A stretch of 64,000 nt of DNA from Bacteriovorax sp. BAL6_X (GCF_000443995.1 NZ_AUMC01000009.1:297505-361504); one strand, 5' to 3'. Positions 8,054 through 16,830 are shown, counted from the first letter of the stretch. Notes: generated from the sequence alone by a model not told the origin. Numbers and translations: made by a program.

Positions 8054-8105
8054 CGGTTAATATTTAAATATATATTTAAAATAACCGAAGGGAATTACAT
8101 ATAAT
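8054..8105 (+). promoter_or_regulatory. divergent promoter region with half-sites CGGTTA / TAACCG
   Basis: Between the divergent genes ending at 8014 and starting at 8133 lie CGGTTA (8054-8059) and TAACCG (8082-8087) flanking an AT-only core. A TATAAT (8100-8105) could be the -10 box of the LysM lipoprotein gene, but no good -35 is seen. The paired half-sites could bind a regulator. Confidence 0.3.
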
Positions 8106-8132
8106 TGTTACTATTTGAAAGGGGTAATTACC

Positions 8133-8795
8133 ATGAAAAAGATATCTTTATTATTTCTAGTCTCATCTTTAATGTTCACGTCATGTTCGTTCTTTAAAAA
8201 TAAAGAAGGTGAAGTTGCTGTCGCAGAGCAGGCCGAAGAAATCTCTATTGATGATTCTGACTTTGTTGTTGATGCAAATGAAGATTTAGATCAACTAGAA
8301 GAATCTTCTGTAATGGCGTCATCAGATGAATCAGTTGCAGTTCTTGGTAGTGAGTCTGTTTCGCCAACTGATGAAATTCTATTAGAAGAAAGTGTTGCAC
8401 TAGAGAAAGATGTAGTCGTTACAGCATCAGACTATTATGAAGTTCAAAAAGGTGAGACACTTATGTGGATCGCTTTTAAACTATATGGTGACTATAGAAA
8501 GTGGAGAGATATTCAAGCAATGAACCAAGAAGCTTTAGCTGACGGTCTACAAGCTGGTGATAAAATTAAATATCAAAGTGGTCAATATAATTGGAACCCT
8601 GTTGGACTACCTCACTTAATTAGAAGAGGTGAAACACTAGGTGTTATTTCACAAGACAAGTATGGAACTCCTGCAAAATGGAGATCAATTTGGGACAACA
8701 ATAGAGATATGATTAAAGATCCTAATTTAATATTTGCTGGATTTACACTTTATTATGTACCAGAGGAAAGAGATGTTGCTTCCGAGTCTATGTAA
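8133..8795 (+). CDS. lipoprotein with two LysM domains
   Basis: 220 residues from ATG 8133, chosen because AAAGGGG lies 8 bases upstream and the leader MKKISLLFLVSSLMFTSC then starts correctly; an upstream TTG at 8115 lies inside that ribosome-binding site. The lipobox Cys is residue 18. An acidic linker follows (to about 105), then two LysM modules (YEVQKGETLMWIAFKLYGD and LIRRGETLGVISQDKYGTP, each with a downstream WR-type segment). LysM binds peptidoglycan, so the protein is probably anchored in a membrane and attached to the wall. Single-gene unit ending in a strong terminator. Confidence 0.9.
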   Translation: MKKISLLFLVSSLMFTSCSFFKNKEGEVAVAEQAEEISIDDSDFVVDANEDLDQLEESSVMASSDESVAVLGSESVSPTDEILLEESVALEKDVVVTASDYYEVQKGETLMWIAFKLYGDYRKWRDIQAMNQEALADGLQAGDKIKYQSGQYNWNPVGLPHLIRRGETLGVISQDKYGTPAKWRSIWDNNRDMIKDPNLIFAGFTLYYVPEERDVASESM

Positions 8796-8820
8796 TTAAT
8801 GTATAATAAATTAGTTATAT

Positions 8821-8847
8821 AAAGCTCTCATTATGAGAGCTTTTTTA
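8821..8847 (+). terminator. intrinsic terminator after LysM lipoprotein
   Basis: AAAGCTCTCA, loop TTA, TGAGAGCTTT, followed by TTTTA. The stem is 10 bp and perfect. Confidence 0.9.
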
Positions 8848-8862
8848 TTTTATACTTTATAG

Positions 8863-9618
8863 ATGATGAGAATTTTAATCTTTTTAACAATATTTACTTT
8901 AACGTCATGTACTTATTTTTATAAGAACGATAACGACTATCCTTATAATTACCAAGATACATTTACATCTCAAGATTATTTGAATCATCTAGAAGGGATC
9001 GCTAATTTATTTATTGCAAATAATAGAGTAAAAAAAGCTAATCAAAGATCTCGTCGTTATTTAAATAAAATAGCAAAAGAACTTTATCTTAATAACCAAG
9101 GTCTTTTTCAAAAAGATGACTTTGGGATCAATTTCTATATTGTTGAAGATAATAGAAATTTCTATTTTTCGCTTCCAAAAAATAATGTCTTTATGTCCAG
9201 AGGCCTTTTAAGAAACTATATGAATAGTGAAAATATCTTTGTAGCTGTTTTACTTGGTGAGCTTATTAGAAGTAAAATAGGGATTTATGAAAGAAAGAGG
9301 CTTATACCTCTCAACTCGTATACGATAGATGATATGATTCGTATCAATAGTCTAGATTTAAACGCTAAGCGTGACTTAAATAATTTGGTTTACGAAGTTT
9401 TAATTAAGTCAGGGTATGATCCTGAAGCACGTCTTCTATGGTTACAAACTCTAAACCGACAATCAATCAGCTTTAGTGTACAGGGAGTTCATTCTCATGA
9501 ACTATCAAAAGAAGAATTCTTACTGAAAAACTATATGGTAAATAGTGGTGAAGATAAAAATTTGATTTTTGAGAAAAATTCATCACGCCAGTTTTACTAT
9601 TTTAAAGAAAGTATCTAA
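8863..9618 (+). CDS. lipoprotein resembling a degenerate M48 metalloprotease
   Basis: 251 residues; leader MMRILIFLTIFTLTSC with a lipobox Cys at residue 16. The middle resembles periplasmic M48 proteases: NNVFMSRGLLRNYMNSENIFVAVLL aligns (in parts) with the usual NAFxxxxGxIyvxrGLL and AVLAHEIGH. Where the HExxH zinc motif should be, the sequence is GELIR (residues 132-136), so both histidines are gone and only the Glu remains. A C-terminal GYDPEARLLWLQTLNR matches the M48 tail. This suggests a catalytically inactive relative, possibly a chaperone or binding protein. The start has little ribosome-binding signal. The next gene starts 12 bases later. Confidence 0.7.
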   Translation: MMRILIFLTIFTLTSCTYFYKNDNDYPYNYQDTFTSQDYLNHLEGIANLFIANNRVKKANQRSRRYLNKIAKELYLNNQGLFQKDDFGINFYIVEDNRNFYFSLPKNNVFMSRGLLRNYMNSENIFVAVLLGELIRSKIGIYERKRLIPLNSYTIDDMIRINSLDLNAKRDLNNLVYEVLIKSGYDPEARLLWLQTLNRQSISFSVQGVHSHELSKEEFLLKNYMVNSGEDKNLIFEKNSSRQFYYFKESI

Positions 9619-9630
9619 TGAGTATTTAGG

Positions 9631-10572
9631 ATGAATAAAGAACTAATTATACATAAGCTGAAAGAAGCTGGTTTTTATAATAATGAGAGTTTGTTAGAGA
9701 AACTTTCTGGTGATGCTTCAAGTAGAGAGTACTATCGATTAACAAATACGTCGCAGTCTTTTGTAATATGTATTGAGTCACCTAATGGTCAACAAAGTTG
9801 TGATTTTAATACGGTCACAAATAATATTTTAGATAATATCAAAACACCTGAAATATTTTTCTACGATCCAGAGTTCTCAATTCTTGTTTTAGAAGATATT
9901 GGCAGTGTCTCACTTAAGGACTTTTATCAAGATTCAGGTTTAAGTAAACATATTCAAGCAGTAGAAGATATTAAAAAGTATCAACAAATGCCTTTAGGCT
10001 TTTGTATGAATCGAATCTTTGATAGAGAAAAAATTGGATTTGAGTTTGATCTCGCTTGTAACTTTTTCTTGAATCAATACATGGGTGTTACTTTAGATTT
10101 TAAAGAGAAAGACATAGTTAAAGATGTTCGAGAGTTCATTATTGATTATTATGAAGCTCATAGAGATGTTGTCTGTCATCGCGATTATCATTCTAATAAT
10201 CTATACGTAAAGGATAATGTTCTATTTCATATAGATTATCAGGATATGAGAGTTGGCCCAAAAATGTATGATTTAGTCTCATTAGTTGATGACTGTTATA
10301 TAAATTTCTCTGAAGAAGAAAAAAAGAAATTACTTCTTACTTATGATGAGGGATTCCACGAAAAATATGGCCATGATTATCATATAGTACAAGTTCAACG
10401 TACATTTAAAGCTCTTGGAAGCTTTTCATACTTAAAGATTGATAAGAATAAAGATGGGTATCTTCAGTTCATTCCTACAAATTTAAATAAGCTAATTAGT
10501 ATCTGTGAAAAAAGTTCAATAGAGGTGTTTAGATCTTTTTCTGATATTTTAAAAAGAGGTTTAAATGATTAA
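9631..10572 (+). CDS. amgK: AmgK-like sugar kinase (N-acetylmuramate/N-acetylglucosamine kinase)
   Basis: 313 residues of the aminoglycoside-phosphotransferase (APH) fold. GDASSREYYRL near residue 28 corresponds to the GDAS(F)RxYxR motif of AmgK. The catalytic loop is CHRDYHSNNLYV and the metal-binding segment is HIDYQDMRVGPKMYDLVSL. AmgK phosphorylates the anomeric hydroxyl of MurNAc (or GlcNAc) in the peptidoglycan recycling route that bypasses de novo UDP-MurNAc synthesis. The assignment is strengthened by the MurU-like gene that follows and overlaps by 8 bases. Cytosolic. Confidence 0.85.
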   Translation: MNKELIIHKLKEAGFYNNESLLEKLSGDASSREYYRLTNTSQSFVICIESPNGQQSCDFNTVTNNILDNIKTPEIFFYDPEFSILVLEDIGSVSLKDFYQDSGLSKHIQAVEDIKKYQQMPLGFCMNRIFDREKIGFEFDLACNFFLNQYMGVTLDFKEKDIVKDVREFIIDYYEAHRDVVCHRDYHSNNLYVKDNVLFHIDYQDMRVGPKMYDLVSLVDDCYINFSEEEKKKLLLTYDEGFHEKYGHDYHIVQVQRTFKALGSFSYLKIDKNKDGYLQFIPTNLNKLISICEKSSIEVFRSFSDILKRGLND

Positions 10573-11392
10573 GACTTGTTTCATCGCGAGTGCTGGCTTT
10601 GGTACTAGAATGGGGAATTTAGGCAAGATTATTCCTAAGCCTTTATGGCCTTTCTTTAATCTCAGACTGCTAGATTTACAAGTTGCGTATGCTAAGATGT
10701 TAGGTTGTGAAAAAATTTATATTAACTCACATCACTGCCATGAAGAAATGCAGAACTGGGCACAAGGTAAAGATGTTGTCTTGCTTCATGAACCGACGAT
10801 TCTTGGAAGCGGAGGATGCATCCATAATCTAAAAAAATATGTTGATGACGAGATTATTTTTATTATTAACTCTGATCAATTCTACTTTTTCGACTTTTCT
10901 CAAATTAATGAAGATATTAAAAGAATGCTTGAAGATGATGCTATTGCACACTTGTATGCAATTAAAGTTGATCACGATGCTACTTATAATGAGACAAAAG
11001 TTATTGATGGGAAGTTGTCTAGTATTGCTCCTCATGAAGGAACTAGTAGTTATTTAACTTATTCAGGGGTTGGAATACTAGACCTAAGTAAAGTTCCTCA
11101 ATTAGAAGGTGAGTCTTCCTTTTTTAAAACAGTAGCCGATTTTAAGAATAAAAATGTTCACATGAGTTTACCAAAAGAACCTATTTTTTTAGATTTAGGA
11201 ACGTTAGATAAGTATATTGATGTTATCTCCGAACTTGAGAAACTCCCTACAGTTATTAAGAAGTTTGTTGCGGCAATTGAAGAATTAGACGGTGTCGATT
11301 TCAAGTCAACTTCTACTATGGAATGGGCCGGTGTCACATTTAACTTTGACACTAATACAATATCTTACGAGGGAAAAGACTATTCTTTTTGA
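10565..11392 (+). CDS. murU: MurU-like N-acetylmuramate-1-phosphate uridylyltransferase
   Basis: 275 residues of the nucleotidyltransferase family. The N-terminus (FIASAGFGTRMGNLGKIIPK) has the GxGTRM...PKP nucleotide-binding loop, followed by LGSGGCIHNL and IINSDQFYFFDF, where the conserved metal-binding Asp is present. With AmgK it would make UDP-MurNAc from recycled MurNAc. The C-terminal 50 residues (to MEWAGVTFNFDTNTISY) lack a left-handed helix acyltransferase, as expected for MurU rather than GlmU. The 3' end overlaps a convergent ferredoxin gene by 13 bases. Confidence 0.82.
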   Translation: MIKTCFIASAGFGTRMGNLGKIIPKPLWPFFNLRLLDLQVAYAKMLGCEKIYINSHHCHEEMQNWAQGKDVVLLHEPTILGSGGCIHNLKKYVDDEIIFIINSDQFYFFDFSQINEDIKRMLEDDAIAHLYAIKVDHDATYNETKVIDGKLSSIAPHEGTSSYLTYSGVGILDLSKVPQLEGESSFFKTVADFKNKNVHMSLPKEPIFLDLGTLDKYIDVISELEKLPTVIKKFVAAIEELDGVDFKSTSTMEWAGVTFNFDTNTISYEGKDYSF

Positions 11393-11568
11393 GTAACTTC
11401 TTTAATACAGTCTACAGGACAGACAAGTGTGCATGCATTACATAAAGTACACGCCCATGGTTCAATTGTATATTTACCCTTGTCCATAAAGATAGCCTTT
11501 TCTGGACAAATGAGCCTGCAGTTATCACACTCTATACAACGTGAAGAAATTTCGAGATAATAATCCAT
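11380..11568 (-). CDS. small 2[4Fe-4S] ferredoxin
   Basis: 62 residues with two cluster motifs: CIECDNCRLICPEKAIF and CTLCNACTLVCPVDCI, each CxxCxxCxxxCP. It is of the bacterial 8Fe-8S type and would carry electrons at low potential. No partner enzyme is adjacent, so its donor and acceptor are unknown. Its stop lies inside the 3' end of the convergent murU gene (13-bp overlap). Confidence 0.9.
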   Translation of the reverse strand: MDYYLEISSRCIECDNCRLICPEKAIFMDKGKYTIEPWACTLCNACTLVCPVDCIKEVTQKE

Positions 11569-11606
11569 ATATTAATTATAACAAAATTTGAAATTTAAGG
11601 TAACAA

Positions 11607-12311
11607 TTGCACAATACTGACACTCTAACATTCAAATTGCTAAATATTCTGTTTGTGGTATTTTCTCTGTTTTTTTTGCACACATGTTACTCACTTGATG
11701 CAGATGTTTCAGCAATTGACTTAAATCGTTTTATAGGAATTCTCACAACATATAAAATTACGACTGCACTTGCGGCTTTCTTAATATTTAAAGTTCTATT
11801 TATGGGAGAATTTACTATAGTGATATTGTCAGTCTTTGTACTCAATATCTTTTATAAGGTTTTTTCACTATTCTTAGTGGAGTATGACAAAATAATTCTC
11901 CTTATGGCAGTTATCTTCTTATTAGTTTCATACAATATGATTCTGCTATTAAAAGAAGAATTAGCACAAGCAATTTTTAAACCAATTTTTACGAAAGAGA
12001 ATTTTAATTTTGACGGATTCTGCTCTCTCGAAGGAAGTGTCTACTTATCTTCTGGTTCTTGTTTACCTGTTAAGATTTCTAACTGTGACGATAAGGGAAT
12101 CGTTATCTTTACTAGCGAAAAAATATCTAAGGGTGAAAAAGTAGAATTTGAGTTAGAATATGAAGGTAAGAAATTTATTGATAATTTTTGTGTCGAATTA
12201 GTTTACCCAAATGGATATGGGTTAAAGTTATTATCAACGATAGAAGATAATAATTATAACTGGATTACACTTTATAATATTTTGAAACGTCGAGGAATTG
12301 TTTCATTATAA
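11607..12311 (+). CDS. membrane protein with PilZ-like C-terminal domain
   Basis: 234 residues, TTG start with AAGG about 6 bases upstream. Four hydrophobic segments occupy residues 8-125 (LLNILFVVFSLFFLHTCYSL, ITTALAAFLIFKVLF, IVILSVFVLNIFYKVFSLFL, IILLMAVIFLLVSYNMILLL). The C-terminal 95 residues are cytosolic and beta-rich: SCLPVKISNCDDKGIVIFTS, then GEKVEFELEYEGKKF, in the style of PilZ domains, though the RxxxR c-di-GMP motif is absent. Family assignment is tentative. It is followed 18 bases later by a lipoprotein gene. Confidence 0.55.
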   Translation: MHNTDTLTFKLLNILFVVFSLFFLHTCYSLDADVSAIDLNRFIGILTTYKITTALAAFLIFKVLFMGEFTIVILSVFVLNIFYKVFSLFLVEYDKIILLMAVIFLLVSYNMILLLKEELAQAIFKPIFTKENFNFDGFCSLEGSVYLSSGSCLPVKISNCDDKGIVIFTSEKISKGEKVEFELEYEGKKFIDNFCVELVYPNGYGLKLLSTIEDNNYNWITLYNILKRRGIVSL

Positions 12312-12329
12312 TCTAGGAAGGATCGTTTA

Positions 12330-12767
12330 ATGTTTAAGTATTTAATCATTTTATTAGTTTTTATTTCATGTAATTCGAACAAGTCACCAGAAGGTGTTTT
12401 AAAAGGCTTTATTGAAAAAAGACTTAATAACGAAATTAAAGTTGATGACTTAGAGGACTATTTAACAGGAAGTCTACTTGAGGAATACACTCAAGCATTA
12501 ACTGATGACCCTAAAAAGTTAAATGAGATGTCAAAATATGAGAAGTCTCGCTTATCTATTGTATATAAGAACTGTTCAGGAGACGAGTGTTCCATTACTT
12601 ACTCTGTCTCTTATGATGACGAGGCCACTGACGGTAAGGCCAAACAAGATGTTTCAATTTCTGTTAAGAAGATAGCTCTTATTATAAAAAAAGATGATAA
12701 GTGGTTAATATCAGATATTAGTGATGTGAAGTCATTTTACGAGTTTAAAGAGTCGGAAGTTCGTTAA
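12330..12767 (+). CDS. small lipoprotein, unknown function
   Basis: 145 residues with AAGGA 8 bases before ATG. The leader MFKYLIILLVFISC gives a lipobox cysteine at residue 14. The mature part (SPEGVLKGFIEKRLNNEIKV to KKDDKWLISDISDVKSFYEF) has the look of an NTF2-like or DUF4878-type fold: an N-terminal helix, a middle loop with an inner Cys pair (CSGDEC) and a beta sheet. The Cys pair may form a disulfide in the periplasm. No function can be assigned. Confidence 0.6.
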   Translation: MFKYLIILLVFISCNSNKSPEGVLKGFIEKRLNNEIKVDDLEDYLTGSLLEEYTQALTDDPKKLNEMSKYEKSRLSIVYKNCSGDECSITYSVSYDDEATDGKAKQDVSISVKKIALIIKKDDKWLISDISDVKSFYEFKESEVR

Positions 12768-12778
12768 GATATCCTCTT

Positions 12779-12800
12779 CCTTACCGATAAGTAAGGCGTG
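12779..12800 (+). promoter_or_regulatory. possible hairpin over the ribosome-binding site of the 12798 gene
   Basis: CCTTAC and GTAAGG form a 6-bp stem with loop CGATAA, ending one base before the GTG start at 12798. The right arm contains the Shine-Dalgarno bases (TAAGG), so folding would limit translation. The stem is short and could be chance. Confidence 0.3.
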
Positions 12801-13142
12801 AAAAGTGGCAAAATTTTAGATCTTTCATTTGAGAAATTAGTTGGAGAAACTTTCAATTTAACAGAAAGTGCCAATTCTAATGCTCATCAACTAAATTATA
12901 TTTCAGAAATTAAGTCGTATCGACTTTGGATAGCTGGTACTTTTATCGATTTCCCAAAAGGACTTTCCTTTATAGATGATCTCAAAAAAACGAGTTTTAT
13001 CGAGTTGAAGCTTTATGACAAGGCCCTTAATAATGGCCTTAAAGAAGTGCTCAATAGCCACGAGGACTTGGTGGTTTATATGATGGATGAAGATATTTTT
13101 ATTGAAGCAAAAGAATATAAAGAAATAAAAAAAGCGGCTTAA
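12798..13142 (+). CDS. hypothetical protein (114 aa)
   Basis: GTG start, the only one possible because a TAA stop lies two codons upstream in frame. The product is a soluble 114-residue protein with an alternating alpha/beta pattern (SYRLWIAGTFIDFPKGLSFI, then EDLVVYMMDEDIFIEA) and no motif I recognise. It ends inside a bidirectional terminator shared with the opposing gene. The unusually short gap between Shine-Dalgarno and start lowers confidence in the exact start. Confidence 0.5.
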   Translation: MKSGKILDLSFEKLVGETFNLTESANSNAHQLNYISEIKSYRLWIAGTFIDFPKGLSFIDDLKKTSFIELKLYDKALNNGLKEVLNSHEDLVVYMMDEDIFIEAKEYKEIKKAA

Positions 13143-13158
13143 GAGCCGCTTTTTTTTA
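13131..13158. terminator. bidirectional intrinsic terminator
   Basis: AAAGCGGCT, loop TAAG, AGCCGCTTT with runs of A upstream and T downstream, between the convergent genes ending at 13142 (+) and 13156 (-). It works on either strand. Confidence 0.9.
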
Positions 13159-13989
13159 TAGTGTATTGTAATAATTTTTAAGCATTAATGCATCATCTTC
13201 TAGGTTTGGTGAATTACAAATCATATATCCACCACAACCATTCTTCTTAAGTGACTTAAGAAGATCTTTCCAGTTAAAGTCAGACTTCTCAAGGTTAAGA
13301 TGCTTTAGATCACCTTTAGAGTTAGTGCTGATTCCTGAAATATGAATGTGCATATTTTTAACTGAGTCTTCACCTAGTTCCTCTTTGAGTTTTGCAATTA
13401 CTTCATCAAACTCTTCTTCAGAGTTGTATTGATTAGTACGTGCATATAGGTGAGAGAAGTCCATACATGGGCGACAAGAGTCTACATTCTTAGTTAAGCT
13501 GATTAGTTCTTCTAATGAACCAAACTGTGAAGTCTTTCCTGTTAGTTCTGGACGAAGCTCGATTTCAATATCAAGTCTGCTTAGTCTTTCTTCGATTACA
13601 TTCATTGATTTTTCAACTAAGTCGAATACATCATATGGAGAATCTTTCATATAGAAGGCAGCGTGGAAAGTCATTGATTCTGCACCACAAAGGTCAGAGA
13701 TCTTTGCTGTTTGAATGATTCTTTCAACTGAAGAATCAATCTTATCCTGCTCCCTAGCATTTAGATTGATATAGTATGGGCCGTGTGAAGTTAATGGAAC
13801 GCCTAGCTCATATGATACTTTTCTTAGATTAGAAGAAACTTCTTCCTTCATTCTTACGCCGTGTGCAAACTCAAGTTGCATACAATCAAGTCCAAGTTCG
13901 TGAATTCTTTTAACACCTTCTACTGGATTGTTCTTTTTAACTGTAGAATTAGGAACACCTGCTGTACCAAAAAGTAGCTTAGTATGCAT
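13156..13989 (-). CDS. endonuclease IV-like TIM-barrel protein
   Basis: 277 residues of the AP-endonuclease family 2/xylose-isomerase-like barrel. Zinc-ligand positions are visible: LEFAHGV (residue 39 region), SHGPYYINLNA, SMTFHAAFY, ELRPELTGKTSQFGS, CMDFSHLYAR and HIHISGIS...HLNL. This order matches endonuclease IV (Nfo), and the KGDLKHLNL ending matches archaeal-type Nfo proteins. Expected role: incision of abasic sites in DNA. A sugar isomerase cannot be fully excluded from the fold alone. Transcribed alone, divergent from the 14198 operon. Confidence 0.7.
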   Translation of the reverse strand: MHTKLLFGTAGVPNSTVKKNNPVEGVKRIHELGLDCMQLEFAHGVRMKEEVSSNLRKVSYELGVPLTSHGPYYINLNAREQDKIDSSVERIIQTAKISDLCGAESMTFHAAFYMKDSPYDVFDLVEKSMNVIEERLSRLDIEIELRPELTGKTSQFGSLEELISLTKNVDSCRPCMDFSHLYARTNQYNSEEEFDEVIAKLKEELGEDSVKNMHIHISGISTNSKGDLKHLNLEKSDFNWKDLLKSLKKNGCGGYMICNSPNLEDDALMLKNYYNTL

Positions 13990-14197
13990 TCAAAATACCC
14001 CTTCTGCTTATATTTAAAACGTTAATGCCTTGTGTATCACAATTACGTATTCCACAATAGTCGCGCTGCGAAATCTTGTGTCTGGCGCTTCATATATATG
14101 CGCTTTTGTCTAACTGTGATTCAGATGACTTATAGCCGGATTTTGGATTTGGGTCTATAATTAGAGAATATCTTGTAAAAAAAATAGGGACAAAAAT

Positions 14198-14956
14198 TTG
14201 TTTAGTGTATTAATTTCATATTTATTAAGTCTTTTCATCGTCTTTATTCAGGTATTTTTCCTGGCCGGAGGCTTCATTGTATTTAGCACGAACTTACATA
14301 TTTCGAGTTCGGTCGTACTTGCTACATTAATTTATGTAATTTCATTTACTTACATTATCCCTTCCGTCGTTTTGGCCAGACTAAACCCTGTTCGATTAGA
14401 TAAGAAAGTACACGTGGCCATTTTTAATAAAATTAATGGGCTTCATTTTAGAGGTAATAAAGGTAGGTTGAAGTTTTTCGAGAGTAAGAATGCTCCATTT
14501 TTCATTATGGGCAGCCTGCTTGGATCAGGTTACGTCATTATAAACTCAACGGTCATAGAGAGTCTGGGCCCTTCTGAGATGGATAAATACCTGGAAGCAG
14601 AGCTTAGCTTCAACGAAACGATAAACGCTAAAGTATTGACTCATATATTAATCGTCCTGCTATTTTGGCGTGGTATTTTTAATTTCATTTTTAAGATTGC
14701 TAGAGCGGAAGCGGTCTTCCGCTATATGTTTGCGGTACCTAGGCGATTATTTAATCGACTTTCTAATAGTTTTAAAAGTTACCATTTCAAAAAACACGAG
14801 AGTGTGGATATGAGAGGTGTTGCTCAAAAAGTAATCTACTTAGAAAGCGCGATGATTAATGATGTTCACTTCAATGTGGCCTCTACAACGATGTGGTCAA
14901 TTCTTCGTTCTCCAGATGAAATGGATGAAAGATTTCATCAAAGTGAGTTGCTATGA
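14198..14956 (+). CDS. membrane protein resembling a degenerate HtpX/M48 protease
   Basis: 252 residues; TTG start with AGGGA 8 bases upstream. Two N-terminal helices span residues 5-65 and another spans about 145-165. The segment LKFFESKNAPFFIMG, then GSGYVIINSTVIESLGPSEM and YLEAELSFNE, follows the M48 pattern (substrate groove, then zinc helix), but the HExxH motif is replaced by AELSF (residues 134-138), so zinc could not be bound the usual way. It may be a sensor or scaffold instead of a protease. Its stop overlaps the start of the histidine kinase gene by 4 bases (ATGA), so the two are made together. Confidence 0.55.
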   Translation: MFSVLISYLLSLFIVFIQVFFLAGGFIVFSTNLHISSSVVLATLIYVISFTYIIPSVVLARLNPVRLDKKVHVAIFNKINGLHFRGNKGRLKFFESKNAPFFIMGSLLGSGYVIINSTVIESLGPSEMDKYLEAELSFNETINAKVLTHILIVLLFWRGIFNFIFKIARAEAVFRYMFAVPRRLFNRLSNSFKSYHFKKHESVDMRGVAQKVIYLESAMINDVHFNVASTTMWSILRSPDEMDERFHQSELL

Positions 14957-16830
14957 AGAACTTTTTTAAGTACTTCAAAGATTTAGATTTTACCAAATAC
15001 TATCCAGCGCTTTTTACAGTTGTCTTTTTATCTGTACTTTTTCAGTATAAGTTTCAGTCTATTGAAGCGATCTTCTATGATTTAAGACTAAAGTTGGACA
15101 TGACTCTTGTTCATGATGACAATATTGTCCTAATAAAAATTGATGAAGAAAGTGATGAGTTTTTAGGCGAGAGCTATCCATACACTTATACAACTTATTT
15201 AAAGCTATTTAGAAAAGTCTTAAAAGATAAGCCGGCCATTATTAATTTCTTTGGCGATTTGTCGGCTCCCTTAAATGAGAGAGAGGCAGCTTCATTACAA
15301 TTACTCCACGATGAAATTAAGGCCTATATGAAACAAGGTGGGCTCTATCGCTATGCTACAGAACTTGACTCTTGGGGTGAGCGACTGCCGCCACAAGAGT
15401 TGAGAGATCTGGGATATTCACCGGCCGTGGTTAATATTGATAGTAAATTATTTGCCAAGGATGATGTTGTTAGAAGAATGGTTCTAAATATATCAGGAGA
15501 AGAGACTCTCGATTTTTGGACGGCCAACGAATGGAGAATTATTAATAATAAGGAGCCATTAGTATTAAATAAATTAAAGAGTGCTTACTATATGCCAGAA
15601 GCTGACGCGAGCTTTAGTTTATTTCGTTATCCTCTTAGATCACTTGAATATCTAGAAAAATTACCTGTTCACCGTGTTGTCGTAGGAAATATTCCTAGTG
15701 GCTATTTTAATGGCAAGGTCGTCCTTATTGGACCTTCATATATTTCAAATCTAAGACATTACGCAAAAACTCCATTTGATAAAGATCAAAAAAGAACTTC
15801 GAAATTAGAAATTCATGCCAATATGACAAAGGCATTAATGGAAAATCAGTTAATCTACTCTATACCTCTATGGGTAACGAAATTACTTTCAATGTTAATT
15901 GGTGTTGTCTTATCAATTGTTATTTCTAGGATTCAACCTGCAAAGGGTCTACTCATTACTTTTGGGATCATTGTTGGAACAGTATTGTTTTCGTATTTAA
16001 TCTTTCTACTCTTTGGGCTTTGGCTTTATATTACCCATATCTTATTAACAGTTTTTGTCGTTTATTATATTTGGGTTCCTTTCAGGGCCATCGGTGAGTA
16101 TCAAAGACGTTATAAAATTCAAGAAGAAACAAAGCTGTTGAAAAGAGTTGAGAATTTAAAGCAAAACTTTATCTCTTTAATGAGTCACGACTTAAAAACA
16201 CCTGTCGCAAAAATTGCTGGTGTCGCAGATAATATGTTGCAACGAAATCGTGGTGGGGAAACCTATATGCATGATGGCCTAAAGACTATTATTGATTCAA
16301 CAAAGGAACTTAATAATTTCATTACTTCGATCTTAGATTTAACGAAGGTAGAGTCTCGAAATATTTCTCTTAACTTACAGAGTAAAGATATTAATAAGAT
16401 CATCGAAGACTGTGTAAATAGTTTAACTTATCTAGCTCGTTCTAAAGAGATGACTATTGAAACTGAGCTTGGCCCGTTATTTCCAATTGAAGTTGATGTT
16501 AGTTTGGTTAATCGAATTATTTCCAATATTGTCGAAAACTCCATTAAGTATGCTGGAGAAGGAAAGGAAATAAATATTAAGACTTGGGATGATGATACAT
16601 GGGTCTATATTGAGATTTCTGATAATGGTGTCGGTATGGGCCAAGATGATGTTGATAATATATTTGAGAAGTTTTATCGGGTTAAAAATGATGCGTCCCA
16701 TATTATTAAGGGAAGCGGTCTAGGTCTTTATCTGGTAAAATACTTCGTAGAACTTCATGGGGGTGAAATTTCTGTAACATCATCACCTGGAGAGGGAACT
16801 AGTTTTCTAATTAAATTTTTGAATAAATAA
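14953..16830 (+). CDS. CHASE2-domain sensor histidine kinase
   Basis: 625 residues. One TM helix (about residues 17-32) leads into a periplasmic CHASE2 sensor (about 35-290: IFYDLRLKLDMTL, IVLIKIDEES, PIIGPSYISN-type segments). Two or three TM helices follow (about 300-375), then a HisKA dimerization domain with the phospho-accepting His412 in SLMSHDLKTPVAK, and a HATPase domain with NIVENSIKYA, DNGVGMG, FEKFYRV and GSGLGLYLV boxes. It senses an envelope or extracellular signal and should phosphorylate the response regulator encoded 11 bases downstream. It is coupled to the upstream protease-like gene. Confidence 0.95.
   Translation: MKNFFKYFKDLDFTKYYPALFTVVFLSVLFQYKFQSIEAIFYDLRLKLDMTLVHDDNIVLIKIDEESDEFLGESYPYTYTTYLKLFRKVLKDKPAIINFFGDLSAPLNEREAASLQLLHDEIKAYMKQGGLYRYATELDSWGERLPPQELRDLGYSPAVVNIDSKLFAKDDVVRRMVLNISGEETLDFWTANEWRIINNKEPLVLNKLKSAYYMPEADASFSLFRYPLRSLEYLEKLPVHRVVVGNIPSGYFNGKVVLIGPSYISNLRHYAKTPFDKDQKRTSKLEIHANMTKALMENQLIYSIPLWVTKLLSMLIGVVLSIVISRIQPAKGLLITFGIIVGTVLFSYLIFLLFGLWLYITHILLTVFVVYYIWVPFRAIGEYQRRYKIQEETKLLKRVENLKQNFISLMSHDLKTPVAKIAGVADNMLQRNRGGETYMHDGLKTIIDSTKELNNFITSILDLTKVESRNISLNLQSKDINKIIEDCVNSLTYLARSKEMTIETELGPLFPIEVDVSLVNRIISNIVENSIKYAGEGKEINIKTWDDDTWVYIEISDNGVGMGQDDVDNIFEKFYRVKNDASHIIKGSGLGLYLVKYFVELHGGEISVTSSPGEGTSFLIKFLNK

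Noticed and set aside
10829..11057. Frames on both strands inside murU
   Set aside because: Shadow frames of the well-supported MurU gene with no independent features.
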